Below are positions 1 to 8,399 of a stretch of 64,000 bases of DNA, one piece after another. The stretch covers positions 1 through 64,000 of the forward strand of contig NZ_LROM01000002.1 in assembly GCF_001758785.1 (NCBI RefSeq), given 5' to 3'. Below the pieces are notes generated by a model. The model had not been told where the DNA came from. It was given only the letters and a program-made list of their open reading frames with translations, and did not search any database. Position 1 is the first letter of the stretch. Each line of letters starts with the position of its first letter. The position numbers and the translations under genes are program-made. Source of the DNA: Duganella phyllosphaerae (GTDB taxonomy: Bacteria; Pseudomonadota; Gammaproteobacteria; Burkholderiales; Burkholderiaceae_D).

Positions 1-56
1 ACCCACGACCCCTTGGTTCGTAGCCAAGTACTCTATCCAGCTGAGCTACAGCCGCC
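1..56 (-). tRNA. tRNA-Arg (anticodon ACG), 3' end cut by window edge
   Basis: Read on the minus strand the segment starts GGCGGCTGTAGCTCAG, a normal acceptor strand and D arm. It then has the anticodon arm CTTGG-CTACGAA-CCAAG. The seven-base loop places ACG at positions 34-36, so it decodes arginine CGN codons. The variable loop and the start of the T arm are visible; the rest of the T arm and the acceptor 3' strand lie outside the window. A consensus-like promoter sits just upstream. Confidence 0.93.
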
Positions 57-73
57 AAAACATCATCTGCAAC

Positions 74-101
74 ATTGTATCAGATAAACTTTATTTCGCA
101 A
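74..101 (-). promoter_or_regulatory. sigma-70 promoter of the tRNA-Arg gene
   Basis: On the minus strand TTGCGA (101 to 96) and TACAAT (79 to 74) are 16 bases apart. This is a good match to -35 and -10 boxes. The predicted start is near 67, about eleven bases before the tRNA 5' end, as expected for a short tRNA leader. The rest of 102-283 shows no convincing gene. Confidence 0.7.
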
Positions 102-283
102 AGTCCGACATTTCTATCGGTTTTGTTTGCCTGGCGCACGAAACACCGAACAAAGCCTTTGCAAACAGTTCACCCCTACTCTGCTGCGCTTCTTTCAACC
201 GGCGTGCCGTTCGAAAGAAGCAGCATTATAGGGACGGTTATCGCGCTTGTCCACCCCTCGATCGAGATTCAATTCACGCTGCA

Positions 284-511
284 TCACACGCCATATTCTG
301 CGGCCGCCTTGGCGGTCCACAACGCTTCGTTGTACGAGGGATACGGTTGGCCATAGCAATCGATGGCACCGTTATCGCCAATAAATTTGATCCACCAGCC
401 CTCGCCATCCTCGACGATGCCGATGTCGCCAGTCCGGCAGACCTGCAGCAACTGCTCGCCCGCCTCCAGCAAAATGATGTTGACGCCCCTGTGTTTGACT
501 ACCGTTGCCAT
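284..511 (-). CDS. Small hypothetical protein, 75 residues
   Basis: I do not recognise the family. It is a short soluble protein without a signal peptide or membrane segment. Its middle is acidic and glycine- and tryptophan-rich (EDGEGWWIKF, residues about 34-43), followed by a Tyr/Gln/Pro patch and an alanine-rich helical tail. The first half looks like alternating beta strands (VNIILLEAGEQLLQV). It stands alone, transcribed towards the tRNA. Its codon use fits the surrounding genome. It is probably a lineage-restricted conserved hypothetical; the call rests on codon use and start context only. Confidence 0.6.
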   Translation of the reverse strand: MATVVKHRGVNIILLEAGEQLLQVCRTGDIGIVEDGEGWWIKFIGDNGAIDCYGQPYPSYNEALWTAKAAAEYGV

Positions 512-598
512 GGTTCCCCCGTATTAAAACCTGCACTGCAACATGGACGAAAAAGCACACCATTCACGGCGCTTATCTCGATCATCATCAATAAAAAT

Positions 599-627
599 TT
601 GCATTCGTTTGCGCGTTGCAGCATTAT
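599..627 (+). promoter_or_regulatory. Putative sigma-70 promoter of a short transcript
   Basis: TTGCAT (599-604) and CATTAT (622-627) are separated by exactly 17 bases, giving an expected start near 634. It lies just upstream of a strong intrinsic terminator and has no reading frame in between, so it would drive a roughly 60-base RNA. Promoter calls from sequence alone are weak. The spacing and the terminator raise the likelihood. Confidence 0.4.
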
Positions 628-633
628 TGAGCT

Positions 634-695
634 GTCTCCTCTATTCTCCTCCAAGGAAATAGATTTAGCCCGCTCCCGTAGCGGGCTTTTTTTTT
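634..695 (+). ncRNA. Candidate small RNA with two anti-Shine-Dalgarno motifs
   Basis: A predicted transcript of about 62 bases starts after the promoter at 599-627 and ends in the terminator at 667-695. Its unpaired 5' half contains GTCTCCTC and CTCCTCC, both complementary to ribosome binding sites. No open frame is present. C-rich anti-Shine-Dalgarno loops are typical of some riboregulators in proteobacteria. Alternatively this is the attenuated leader of the PAS-receiver gene starting 42 bases further on. Confidence 0.4.
667..695 (+). terminator. Strong intrinsic terminator
   Basis: AGCCCGCT (667-674), loop CCCGT, AGCGGGCT (680-687), followed by eight T residues (688-695). It is oriented rightwards and no protein gene ends in front of it. 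It therefore terminates either a small RNA or a leader transcript of the next gene. Confidence 0.9.
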
Positions 696-736
696 ACCGT
701 GTACGATGCGTTCATCTTGTGAAGAGGTCAACTCGT

Positions 737-1564
737 ATGTCATTACCCGATTCGATCGCAGCGCCCGCCCCGGACTGGACCCGCACCGCCCTTGGCGATA
801 GCGCTGCCTGGCCCGCCACTTTGCGGCTGACGGTCGACATTCTGCTCAACTCCCCGCTGCCCATGGTGCTGCAATGGGGCGAGCAACAAATCATGGTCCA
901 TAACGACGCGTATGTCGAGCTGCTCGGCCTGCCCAGCCTGCGCGCGCCCGGTGGCAACGTGCCGCCGATGCAGCCGTCGGTGTGGAGCTGGAATCCGGAC
1001 GTCATCGTCCATGCGCGCCAGGGCCATAGCGCCAGCTACCGCAGCCGCAACCTGCCGGTATGGCGCGACCACGCCTTTACGCAAAAGCCGCTCGACCTGT
1101 ATTACACCCCGGTGCGCGACGACTACAACATGGTGCAAGGCGTGCTGTGCGCGCTGGCACCGGCGCAGGCAATGCCGGCGGCCGACGCCGGTCGTGCCCT
1201 GACGCTGCTGGTGGTGGAAGACAATGCCGACGCCCGCTACCTGGTGTGCGAAACCCTGCGCGCACTGGGCCACGAGGTGGAAGCGGCCGCCAGCGCAGAA
1301 GAAGCTCTGCCGCAGCTGGCCAGCCAGCAATTCGACGTGTTGTTCACCGACGTCAGCCTGCCCGGCATGTCCGGCGTGGACCTGGCGCGCCAGGCCCGGC
1401 GCGACCAGCCGGCGCTGGAAGTGCTGTTCGCTTCCGGCTACGGCGACGAGCTCACCCGCCACCTGGAATTCCCTGCCCGTTCGTTGCAAAAACCCTACGA
1501 CATCGACGTTCTGCAAGACGCCCTGGTGCAGCTGGCACGCAGCGTGCAAGCCAAGGCGGCGTAA
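737..1564 (+). CDS. PAS domain-receiver protein (response regulator without kinase)
   Basis: A 275-residue protein. Residues about 10-140 resemble the leading PAS domain of large hybrid kinases (WPATLRLTVDILLNSPLPM, then WGEQQIMVHNDAYVELLG). Residues about 155-270 form a receiver domain with LLVVEDN, phospho-acceptor Asp in VLFTDVSLPGMSG, and Lys in the final SLQKPYD. In the proteins I know, this PAS type is followed by HisKA and ATPase domains before the receiver. Here both are absent, so the protein senses and receives but cannot phosphorylate. The ATG at 737 has GAAGAGG upstream; longer in-frame extensions upstream cross a terminator and are not credible. Likely partners are the kinases downstream. 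Confidence 0.85.
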   Translation: MSLPDSIAAPAPDWTRTALGDSAAWPATLRLTVDILLNSPLPMVLQWGEQQIMVHNDAYVELLGLPSLRAPGGNVPPMQPSVWSWNPDVIVHARQGHSASYRSRNLPVWRDHAFTQKPLDLYYTPVRDDYNMVQGVLCALAPAQAMPAADAGRALTLLVVEDNADARYLVCETLRALGHEVEAAASAEEALPQLASQQFDVLFTDVSLPGMSGVDLARQARRDQPALEVLFASGYGDELTRHLEFPARSLQKPYDIDVLQDALVQLARSVQAKAA

Positions 1565-1706
1565 GCTTCCGGCGCCGTTTCAACCGTGCGGTGGCGAGGC
1601 GAACTATCACGCTAGAATGGTCAAACCGTTAACTGTCCAGTGTTAGCTTCGCGCTTCCCCGTGCGCCACACGGCGTGCAGGAGTGGCGCGAAGGCCGCCG
1701 CCACCC

Positions 1707-3938
1707 ATGATTTCTCCAAATGAGCCTGTGAGCGCCACCTCTGCCGTCCCGGTAGAAGACGCCGCGCTCGACTATTTACCGCACGCTCTCGACGAACTGC
1801 GCCGCGCGCGCGAATCGCTGCGCCAGAGCCAGCACGAACTGCGTGCGCTGGCCGATTCCATGCCGCAGCTGGCGTGGATCGCCGAGCAGGACGGCGCGAT
1901 GATCTGGTACAACCAGCGCTGGTACGATTACACCGGCACCACGCCACAGGACATGCTGGATGACGGTTGGCGCCGCGTGTATGCGCCCGACTGCATTGAC
2001 GCGCTCGATCAGATGTGGGACCAGTGCCGCGCCAGCGGCGCAGCCTTCGAGCTGGAAGTGCCGATCCGCAGCGCCAGCGGCGAGTTCCGCTGGTTCCTGG
2101 TGCGCGCCAACGCGGTGCGCGACGCCGACGGCAAGCTGGTGCGCTGGTTCGGCACCAGCACCGACGTCGACCAGGTCAAGCGCGCCCAGGAAGCCTTGCG
2201 CGATGAAACCGCCGCACTCGAACTGGTCAACCGCACCGGCACCGCACTCGCTGCACGCCGCGACCTGCACCCGCTGCTGCAGGAACTGACCGACGCCGCC
2301 ACCAGCATCAGCGGTGCCCGCTATGGCGCGTTCTTTTACCAGGCGCCCGACGACAGCGGCGCCAGCGCCATGCGCCATACGCTGTCGGATGGCGCAGGCG
2401 ACAGCTTCGCCGGCTTTTGCGCGCCGCGCGCGGAGGCACTACTGGTCAGCAACTCCGGCAGCGTGGATGCGCTGCACCGCCAGGCACCCATCCGCAGTGT
2501 CGATTTGCCGGCAGAAGCCGGCGCCGACCAGGCCAGCCCCAATCATGGCCTGCCGCCGGGCACGCCATTGGTGCGCAGCTACCTTGCGGTGCCGGTGGCG
2601 CTGGGCACCGGCGCGGTGATCGGCTGCCTGTTTTTCGGCCATCCCGAGCGCGCCATGTTTACCGAACGCACCGAGCGCATCATCGGCGGCATCGCCGCCC
2701 AGGCGGCCATTGCCATCGACAATGCGCGCCTGTACGAAGCGACCCAGCAAGCGGCCGAAGAGCGCAGGCAATTGCTCGACAGCGAGCGCGAGGCCCGCGC
2801 CGAAGCAGAACGCAACAGCCAAATGAAGGATGAATTCCTGGCCACCCTGTCGCACGAGCTGCGCACGCCGCTCACCGCCATCCTCGGCTGGTCGCAAGTA
2901 CTGCGGCGCGGCACCCGCGACGAGGCCGACCTGCATCGCGGCCTGCAAACCATCGAACGCAATGCCCGCGCCCAGGCGCAACTGATCGAAGACCTGCTCG
3001 ACATGAGCAGCATTGCCTCGGGCAAGGTGCGGCTCGAGCTGCTGCCGCTGTCGCCAGTGGCGATTGCCAGCGCCGCCATCGATACCGTGCGCCCCGCCGC
3101 CGAGGCGCGGCAAATCAACGTCACCACCGAATTCGACAACACGGCCGGCATGGTGTCGGGCGACGCCAGCCGCTTGCAGCAAATTATCTGGAACCTGCTC
3201 ACCAACGCCATCAAGTTTACGCCGGCGGGCGGCAGCGTCACGGTGGCGGTGCGGCGCGAAGCCGACCAGGTGGCGGTCGAGGTGCGCGATACCGGCGCCG
3301 GCATCACCGCCGATTTCATCGGACACGTGTTCGAGCGCTTCCGCCAGGCCGACGCCACCACCACCCGCAAGCATGGCGGGCTGGGCCTGGGTTTGGCAAT
3401 CGCCAAGCACCTGGTGGAGCAGCACGGCGGCACCATCGCCGCGCACAGCGACGGTCCAGGCCAGGGCGCCTGCTTTACGCTGCGCTTGCCGCGCCGGCCC
3501 GGCAAGAACGACGCGGCGCCGACGTCGGCATGTGCTGCACCGCATGATCTGGCCGGCTTGCAAGTGCTGGTGGTCGATGACGACGACGACTCGCGCGAAT
3601 TGATTCGCCGTATTCTGCACGACTGCCACGCCGACGTGCTCACTGCCGCCAATGCCACCGAGGCGCTGGACATGCTCGAACATGCCCGCCCCCAGCTGCT
3701 GCTGACCGACCTGGGCATGCCCGATGTCGATGGCTACGGTCTGCTCGAACGGGTACGTGCGCTGGGCGCGGCGCGCGGCGGCGACATGCCGGCCATTGCG
3801 CTGACAGCGTTTGCACGCGTGGAAGACCGCGTGAAAGCGTTATCAAGTGGTTTTTCCGCACATATTTCCAAGCCGGTGGAGCCCGGCGAACTGATCGCCA
3901 AAGTCGCCGCTACGCGCAGCGACAAACGCGGAGGTTGA
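1707..3938 (+). CDS. Hybrid sensor histidine kinase (PAS-GAF-HisKA-HATPase-receiver)
   Basis: A 743-residue cytosolic hybrid kinase with no membrane segment. Order: PAS (about 43-155, with WYDYTG and a PAC-like end FGTSTDVDQVKRAQE), GAF (about 165-340, ending IAIDNARLYEATQQ), dimerisation/phospho-acceptor helix with His near 383 in LSHELRTPL, ATPase with NLLTNAIKF, DTGAGI and GLGLGLAIAKHLVEQHGG, and a C-terminal receiver with VVDDDDD and Asp near 667 in LLTDLGMPDVDG. The ATG at 1707 is preferred over a GTG 24 bases upstream, which would add an arginine/proline tail. The ligand is unknown. It lies in a run of two-component genes without an obvious operon partner. Confidence 0.93.
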   Translation: MISPNEPVSATSAVPVEDAALDYLPHALDELRRARESLRQSQHELRALADSMPQLAWIAEQDGAMIWYNQRWYDYTGTTPQDMLDDGWRRVYAPDCIDALDQMWDQCRASGAAFELEVPIRSASGEFRWFLVRANAVRDADGKLVRWFGTSTDVDQVKRAQEALRDETAALELVNRTGTALAARRDLHPLLQELTDAATSISGARYGAFFYQAPDDSGASAMRHTLSDGAGDSFAGFCAPRAEALLVSNSGSVDALHRQAPIRSVDLPAEAGADQASPNHGLPPGTPLVRSYLAVPVALGTGAVIGCLFFGHPERAMFTERTERIIGGIAAQAAIAIDNARLYEATQQAAEERRQLLDSEREARAEAERNSQMKDEFLATLSHELRTPLTAILGWSQVLRRGTRDEADLHRGLQTIERNARAQAQLIEDLLDMSSIASGKVRLELLPLSPVAIASAAIDTVRPAAEARQINVTTEFDNTAGMVSGDASRLQQIIWNLLTNAIKFTPAGGSVTVAVRREADQVAVEVRDTGAGITADFIGHVFERFRQADATTTRKHGGLGLGLAIAKHLVEQHGGTIAAHSDGPGQGACFTLRLPRRPGKNDAAPTSACAAPHDLAGLQVLVVDDDDDSRELIRRILHDCHADVLTAANATEALDMLEHARPQLLLTDLGMPDVDGYGLLERVRALGAARGGDMPAIALTAFARVEDRVKALSSGFSAHISKPVEPGELIAKVAATRSDKRGG

Positions 3939-4228
3939 CAGTCGCCCCTCTGAGCGGCGATGTGATTCAATAAACAACGGTAAAATTTATTGCAATTTAG
4001 CACATTTACCGCTCCTACTTTTAGACGCGGCAATGTCCTACAAGCAATCACGATCATGCTTGCTACACTAGAAAAATCATGGAAACCAGGTAGAATTGTT
4101 TCTATTGAGAAATTAATTGTAGATGTGTGCGCCGCAGCACAGCGGTTTGCGATATTATCTATTTATTATGCAATGACGTTTCGCGGCCGGGCCCCCGCCG
4201 CTTAGATGACACAGATTGAGAAAAAAAT
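3939..4228. other. AT-rich intergenic region, no gene seen
   Basis: About 290 bases, clearly less GC-rich than the flanking genes. A possible 71-codon frame inside has unlikely composition and no good ribosome binding site. The region probably holds the promoter of the downstream Rec-GGDEF gene, but I cannot pick a convincing promoter or operator. Confidence 0.5.
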
Positions 4229-5201
4229 ATGCCGAGCCGTGACGATATTCTGCACGCCAAGATCTTGGTGGTGGATGACAGCGCCGACAACGTCGAGCTG
4301 ATGTTGGAAATCCTGCGCGAAGCCGGTTACACCGACGTTTCTTCGACCATGCTGCCCGAGCAGGTATGCCCCATGCATCGCCAGCATTGCTACGACCTGA
4401 TCCTGCTTGACCTGCAAATGCCAGGTTTGAACGGTTTCCAGGTCATGAAGGGTTTGAAGGAAATCGAACAAGGCGGTTACCTGCCCGTGCTGGCGCTCAC
4501 CGCGCAGCCGAGCTTCAAGATCGCCGCCCTCGAAGCCGGCGCGCGCGACTTCATCAGCAAACCATTCGACTTGCTCGAGGTGCACAAGCGCATCCACAAC
4601 ATGCTCGAGGTGCGCCTGCTCTAAAGAGCTGGCGCAATACAGCAAGCAGCAGCAGGAACTGGCGCTGCACGATCCGCTCACCGGCCTGCCCAACCGCCGC
4701 CTGCTCGAAGACCGCATCGCCACGGTGCTGCAACACGCCACGCGCCAGCAGAACAAGGCTGCCGTGATGTACCTCGACCTCGACGGCTTCAAGCCCATCA
4801 ACGACACCTATGGCCACGCGGCCGGCGACGAGATCCTCAAGCTGGTGGCCCAGCGCCTGGTCAGTTGTGCGCGCAAGGAAGACACGGTCGCGCGCGTGGG
4901 TGGCGACGAGTTCGTCATCGTGATGGGCAATATCTCGCACGTGGGCGATACCCAGGAGCCCGCCAACAAGCTGATCGAATCGGTGTCGCAGCCGTACATC
5001 GTCAACGGCCATACGCTGCAACTGTCCACCAGTATCGGTATCGGCATCTTCCCGGACGACGCCGATGCAGTGGCGGCAGTCATTGCTGTAGCCGATGCGG
5101 CACTGTACGAAGCGAAGCGCTCGGGCAAGAACCGCAGCTGCACGGCGCAAACCCTCCGCACCCAGTCCCCCGCCGAGCCTGTGCTGTCCACCGCGGTATG
5201 A
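4229..5201 (+). pseudogene. Rec-GGDEF diguanylate cyclase broken by a frameshift
   Basis: The first frame (4229-4624) encodes a 131-residue receiver domain: VVDDSADN, acceptor Asp in LILLDLQMPGLNG, Lys in ISKPFD. It ends in TAA at 4622, immediately after HNMLEVRLL. In the next frame the text continues without gap as KELAQYSKQQQELALHDPLTGLPN. It then gives a complete GGDEF domain (to 5201) with an inhibitory RxxD site (RKED) five residues before an intact GGDEF motif. The pieces match the usual Rec-linker-GGDEF architecture. Loss of two bases at a Tyr codon near 4622 would explain the break. The GGDEF part has no plausible start codon of its own before the domain. If real, the cell makes only the receiver. 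Sequencing error or a programmed +1 shift are alternatives. Confidence 0.85.
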
Positions 5202-5270
5202 ACAGAAAAATCCGCCATGCCGCGATTGCGGACATGGCGGACATGGCACCTGCCGATCAGGCCAGACAAA

Positions 5271-5708
<438 letters not shown>

Positions 5709-5863
5709 TCACTGTGACAGCGCCAGCGCGGCAGGTCTGTGCGGAAGCAAACACAGGGCAGCGCACTGGTAGCACAGCGCCATAACCTTTCGGTTTTTGA
5801 CATTCATACAAGCAATTGTTATGATCATCCGGTCTCTCCCGCTGCTGTCCAACCAACGCACCC

Positions 5864-7474
5864 ATGCCAGACAAACCCAAAATCCTGGTCGTCAACGACG
5901 ACGCCAACAGCCTGTTCGCGTTGACCAGTTTACTTGGGCTATGGGCCGAGCAGGAGTCCTACGAAGTATTGGCCGCGCGCACCGGGCAGGAGGCGCTGCG
6001 CCAAGTGCTGATGAACGACTTTGCCGTGATCCTGCTCGACGTCAACATGCCCGGCATGGACGGCTTCGAGACCGCCGAAGCGATCCACGCGCGGGCGCGC
6101 TCGGCCGACATCCCCATCATCTTCATCACCGCCTTCCTGGCCGACGAGCTCGACCGGCTAAAGGCTTACCAGCATGGCGCCGTCGACTTCCTGTTCACGC
6201 CGGTGATCCCGCAAATTTTGTATGCCAAGATTTCCGTGTTCGTGGCGCTGGCCACCAAGAACGAGGAACTGAAAAAACAGGCGCGCGAACTGAGCTTGCG
6301 CACCACCGAGCTGACCGCCTCCAACGGCCGCCTGCGGCGCGAGATCGCGGAACGCCAGGTGGCCGAGCGGGAGAACCACGCCAAGGACGAGTTCCTCGCC
6401 ATGCTGGGCCACGAACTGCGCAATCCATTGAGCGCCATCAGCAGCGCCGCTGCGCTGATCGGGCTGCCGGGCGTGAGCGTCGATGGCGTGCAGCGCGCCA
6501 AGAAAATCATCGAACGCCAGAGCCGGCACCTGGGCCGCATCGTTGACGACCTGCTGGACCTGTCGCGCGCGATGTCCGGCAAGATCCTGCTCGACCGTGC
6601 GCCGGTCGACCTGGCCGCCCTGGTGGCCGGCACGTTGGAAACCTTTCGCGCCACCGGCCGCAGCAGCGGCTACGACCTGGCGCACGACCTGGCCGGCGGC
6701 TGGGTCGACGGCGACGCCACCCGGCTCGAACAAATCGCCAGCAACCTGATCGACAACGCCCTCAAGTACACGCCGGCCGGTGGCCGCATCGAGGTGCGCA
6801 CCTGGACCGAGGGTGAGCAGGTCGTGCTCAGCGTGCGCGACAATGGCGTCGGTATTGCCGCCGAGCTGCTGCCGCATGTATTCGATGTGTTCGTACAAGG
6901 CGCGAGCACGCTAGACCGTTCGCAGGGCGGCCTCGGCATCGGGCTGTCGCTGGTGCGGCGCCTGGCCGACTTGCACGGCGGCGACATCGAAGCCGACAGC
7001 AAAGGCCCCGGCGCCGGCAGTACTTTTACGTTGCGCCTGCCGCGCATTGCCCACCAGGCACCAGTGGTGACGCCAGTGGTGCCGGTTGCCGGCGCCAAAC
7101 CGAGCCTGCTGTTGATCGAAGATAACGAAGACGGCCGCGAGATGATGACCATGATGCTCGGCTGCTATGGCTACCAGGTGCGCGCCGCCGCGGACGGCTT
7201 GCGCGGACTGGACGCGGTGCGCGAGTTCTGCCCCGACCTGGCGCTGGTCGATATCGGCCTGCCCGGCATTGACGGCTACGAGGTGGCGCGGCGCCTGCGC
7301 GCCGATCCGGCCACCCGCCACATCAAGCTGATCGCCCTCACCGGCTACGGCCTGGCGGACGACCTGGCGCGCGTGATGGCAGCCGGCTTTGATCGTCACC
7401 TGGTCAAGCCGGTCGGCATCGAACAATTAATGGATGCAATCGAAAGTTCCATGCAGGAACCGGTAATACTGTAA
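5864..7474 (+). CDS. Hybrid histidine kinase (receiver-HisKA-HATPase-receiver)
   Basis: A 536-residue soluble protein. Receiver 1 (about 5-120) has NDD acidic residues and acceptor Asp near 59 in ILLDVNMPGMDG. A coiled-coil linker follows (about 125-170, LKKQARELSLRTTELTASN). The phospho-acceptor His lies near 183 in LGHELRNPL. The ATPase carries NLIDNALKY, DNGVGI and GIGLSLVRRLADLHGG. Receiver 2 (about 415-530) has LLIEDNEDG and Asp near 462 in LVDIGLPGIDG. The N-terminal receiver means it can be controlled by another kinase. It has no output domain of its own. Ribosome binding is weak at the ATG. The partner is probably one of the neighbouring PAS-receiver or kinase proteins. Confidence 0.93.
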   Translation: MPDKPKILVVNDDANSLFALTSLLGLWAEQESYEVLAARTGQEALRQVLMNDFAVILLDVNMPGMDGFETAEAIHARARSADIPIIFITAFLADELDRLKAYQHGAVDFLFTPVIPQILYAKISVFVALATKNEELKKQARELSLRTTELTASNGRLRREIAERQVAERENHAKDEFLAMLGHELRNPLSAISSAAALIGLPGVSVDGVQRAKKIIERQSRHLGRIVDDLLDLSRAMSGKILLDRAPVDLAALVAGTLETFRATGRSSGYDLAHDLAGGWVDGDATRLEQIASNLIDNALKYTPAGGRIEVRTWTEGEQVVLSVRDNGVGIAAELLPHVFDVFVQGASTLDRSQGGLGIGLSLVRRLADLHGGDIEADSKGPGAGSTFTLRLPRIAHQAPVVTPVVPVAGAKPSLLLIEDNEDGREMMTMMLGCYGYQVRAAADGLRGLDAVREFCPDLALVDIGLPGIDGYEVARRLRADPATRHIKLIALTGYGLADDLARVMAAGFDRHLVKPVGIEQLMDAIESSMQEPVIL

Positions 7475-7585
7475 TGCCAGGAAAATGATTTCCCTGCGGA
7501 GCGCCGCCCTGCGGAAAGCTCGGGTATCATCGGAAATGAGACTCCTTCTTTACAACTTACATCAAGTCTTTCTATACAAACAGAG

Positions 7586-8311
7586 ATGCCCATGTCCGTA
7601 CCGGTCCCACCAGAACATCACGAAGCCCAGCGCAGCGCCGACCTGAGCGAATTGCTCGGTCATGTCCACACGTGCTGGGATAACGAACGGCGCTCGCTGT
7701 CGCGCCAGCTGCACGACAGCCTGGGCTCGTCGCTCACCGCGCTGACCATGCACCTCGGCCTGCTGATGCAAAAGCTGCCGGACGACCAGGCGCTGCAGGA
7801 CCGCGCCGGCCACATGAAAAAGCTGCTGAACCAGATCGTGGAAACCAACCGCCAGATGCAGATCAAGCTGTGGAACGACAAGCTCGAGTTCCTCGGCGTG
7901 CGCGTGGCGCTGGGCGAGCTGGTCGAGCAGTTCGGCCAGCAGCACAACATCACCGCACGGTCGAGCCTGCCCGACGACGAACTCGATTGCCCGCGCAGCC
8001 ACGGCATCGTGCTGCTGCATACGCTGGAAGAAGCGCTGCGCAACATCGTCGCCCACGCTGGCGCCACCGAGGTGGACGTGATCGTGGACGACAATGAAGA
8101 CGAAGTGATGATGACGGTGAAAGACAATGGCGTCGGCCTGGCCGCCGCCGCTACCACTGCTGCTGCGCCAGCGGGCGCCGACCAGGTCAAATTCGGCCTG
8201 CGTATGGCGCGCGAACGCGCCGCCTACCTGGGCGGCACCCTCACCCTGGCGCCCGGCCATGCCGGCGGAGCCATGCTGACGATGATATTGCCGAAGCCGC
8301 CGAGCACCTGA
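7586..8311 (+). CDS. NarL-family type sensor kinase (HisKA_3-HATPase), soluble
   Basis: A 241-residue cytosolic kinase core. The phospho-acceptor helix of the HisKA_3 type is ERRSLSRQLHDSLGSSLTAL (residues about 34-53, His in QLHDSLG). The ATPase domain follows with LEEALRNIVAHAGA as N box and VKDNGVGL as G1 box, then FGLRMARERAAYLGG as the G2 region. Such kinases normally pair with a LuxR-type response regulator; none is encoded nearby. There is no sensor domain, so input probably comes through a partner. A second ATG six bases downstream is equally possible as start. An alanine-rich insert (about residues 189-197) interrupts the G1-G2 region. Confidence 0.88.
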   Translation: MPMSVPVPPEHHEAQRSADLSELLGHVHTCWDNERRSLSRQLHDSLGSSLTALTMHLGLLMQKLPDDQALQDRAGHMKKLLNQIVETNRQMQIKLWNDKLEFLGVRVALGELVEQFGQQHNITARSSLPDDELDCPRSHGIVLLHTLEEALRNIVAHAGATEVDVIVDDNEDEVMMTVKDNGVGLAAAATTAAAPAGADQVKFGLRMARERAAYLGGTLTLAPGHAGGAMLTMILPKPPST

Positions 8312-8322
8312 CCAACCGCCAA

Positions 8323-8379
8323 AGCTGCGTTGCAGCTCCTCGGCGTACTTTCTTCGTCGCTGCGCCTTGCTTTGAAGGT
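8323..8379. repeat. Intergenic hairpin and dispersed repeat copy
   Basis: AGCTGC-GTT-GCAGCT (8323-8337) forms a small hairpin. A 21-base word (8359-8379, GCTGCGCCTTGCTTTGAAGG plus T) recurs with one mismatch at 22718-22738. Both copies follow the stop codon of a gene. They look like members of a short dispersed 3'-end repeat family. Confidence 0.6.
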
Positions 8380-8399
8380 CCGTCAGGCGCTCGATTTAA

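Noticed and set aside
75..356. Open frame of 93 codons on the plus strand opposite the small hypothetical gene and tRNA promoter
   Set aside because: It overlaps the tRNA promoter and the better-supported minus-strand gene, and its translation has no coding-like pattern.
3990..4205. Open frame of 71 codons in the AT-rich gap before the Rec-GGDEF gene
   Set aside because: No good ribosome site, atypical composition and no recognisable pattern; it probably reflects promoter-region DNA.
4610..4632. Programmed +1 frameshift of the prfB type
   Set aside because: CTC-TAA-A formally allows it, but the slip from CTC to TCT is unfavourable and no Shine-Dalgarno-like stimulator sits at the right distance; mutation or sequence error is more likely.
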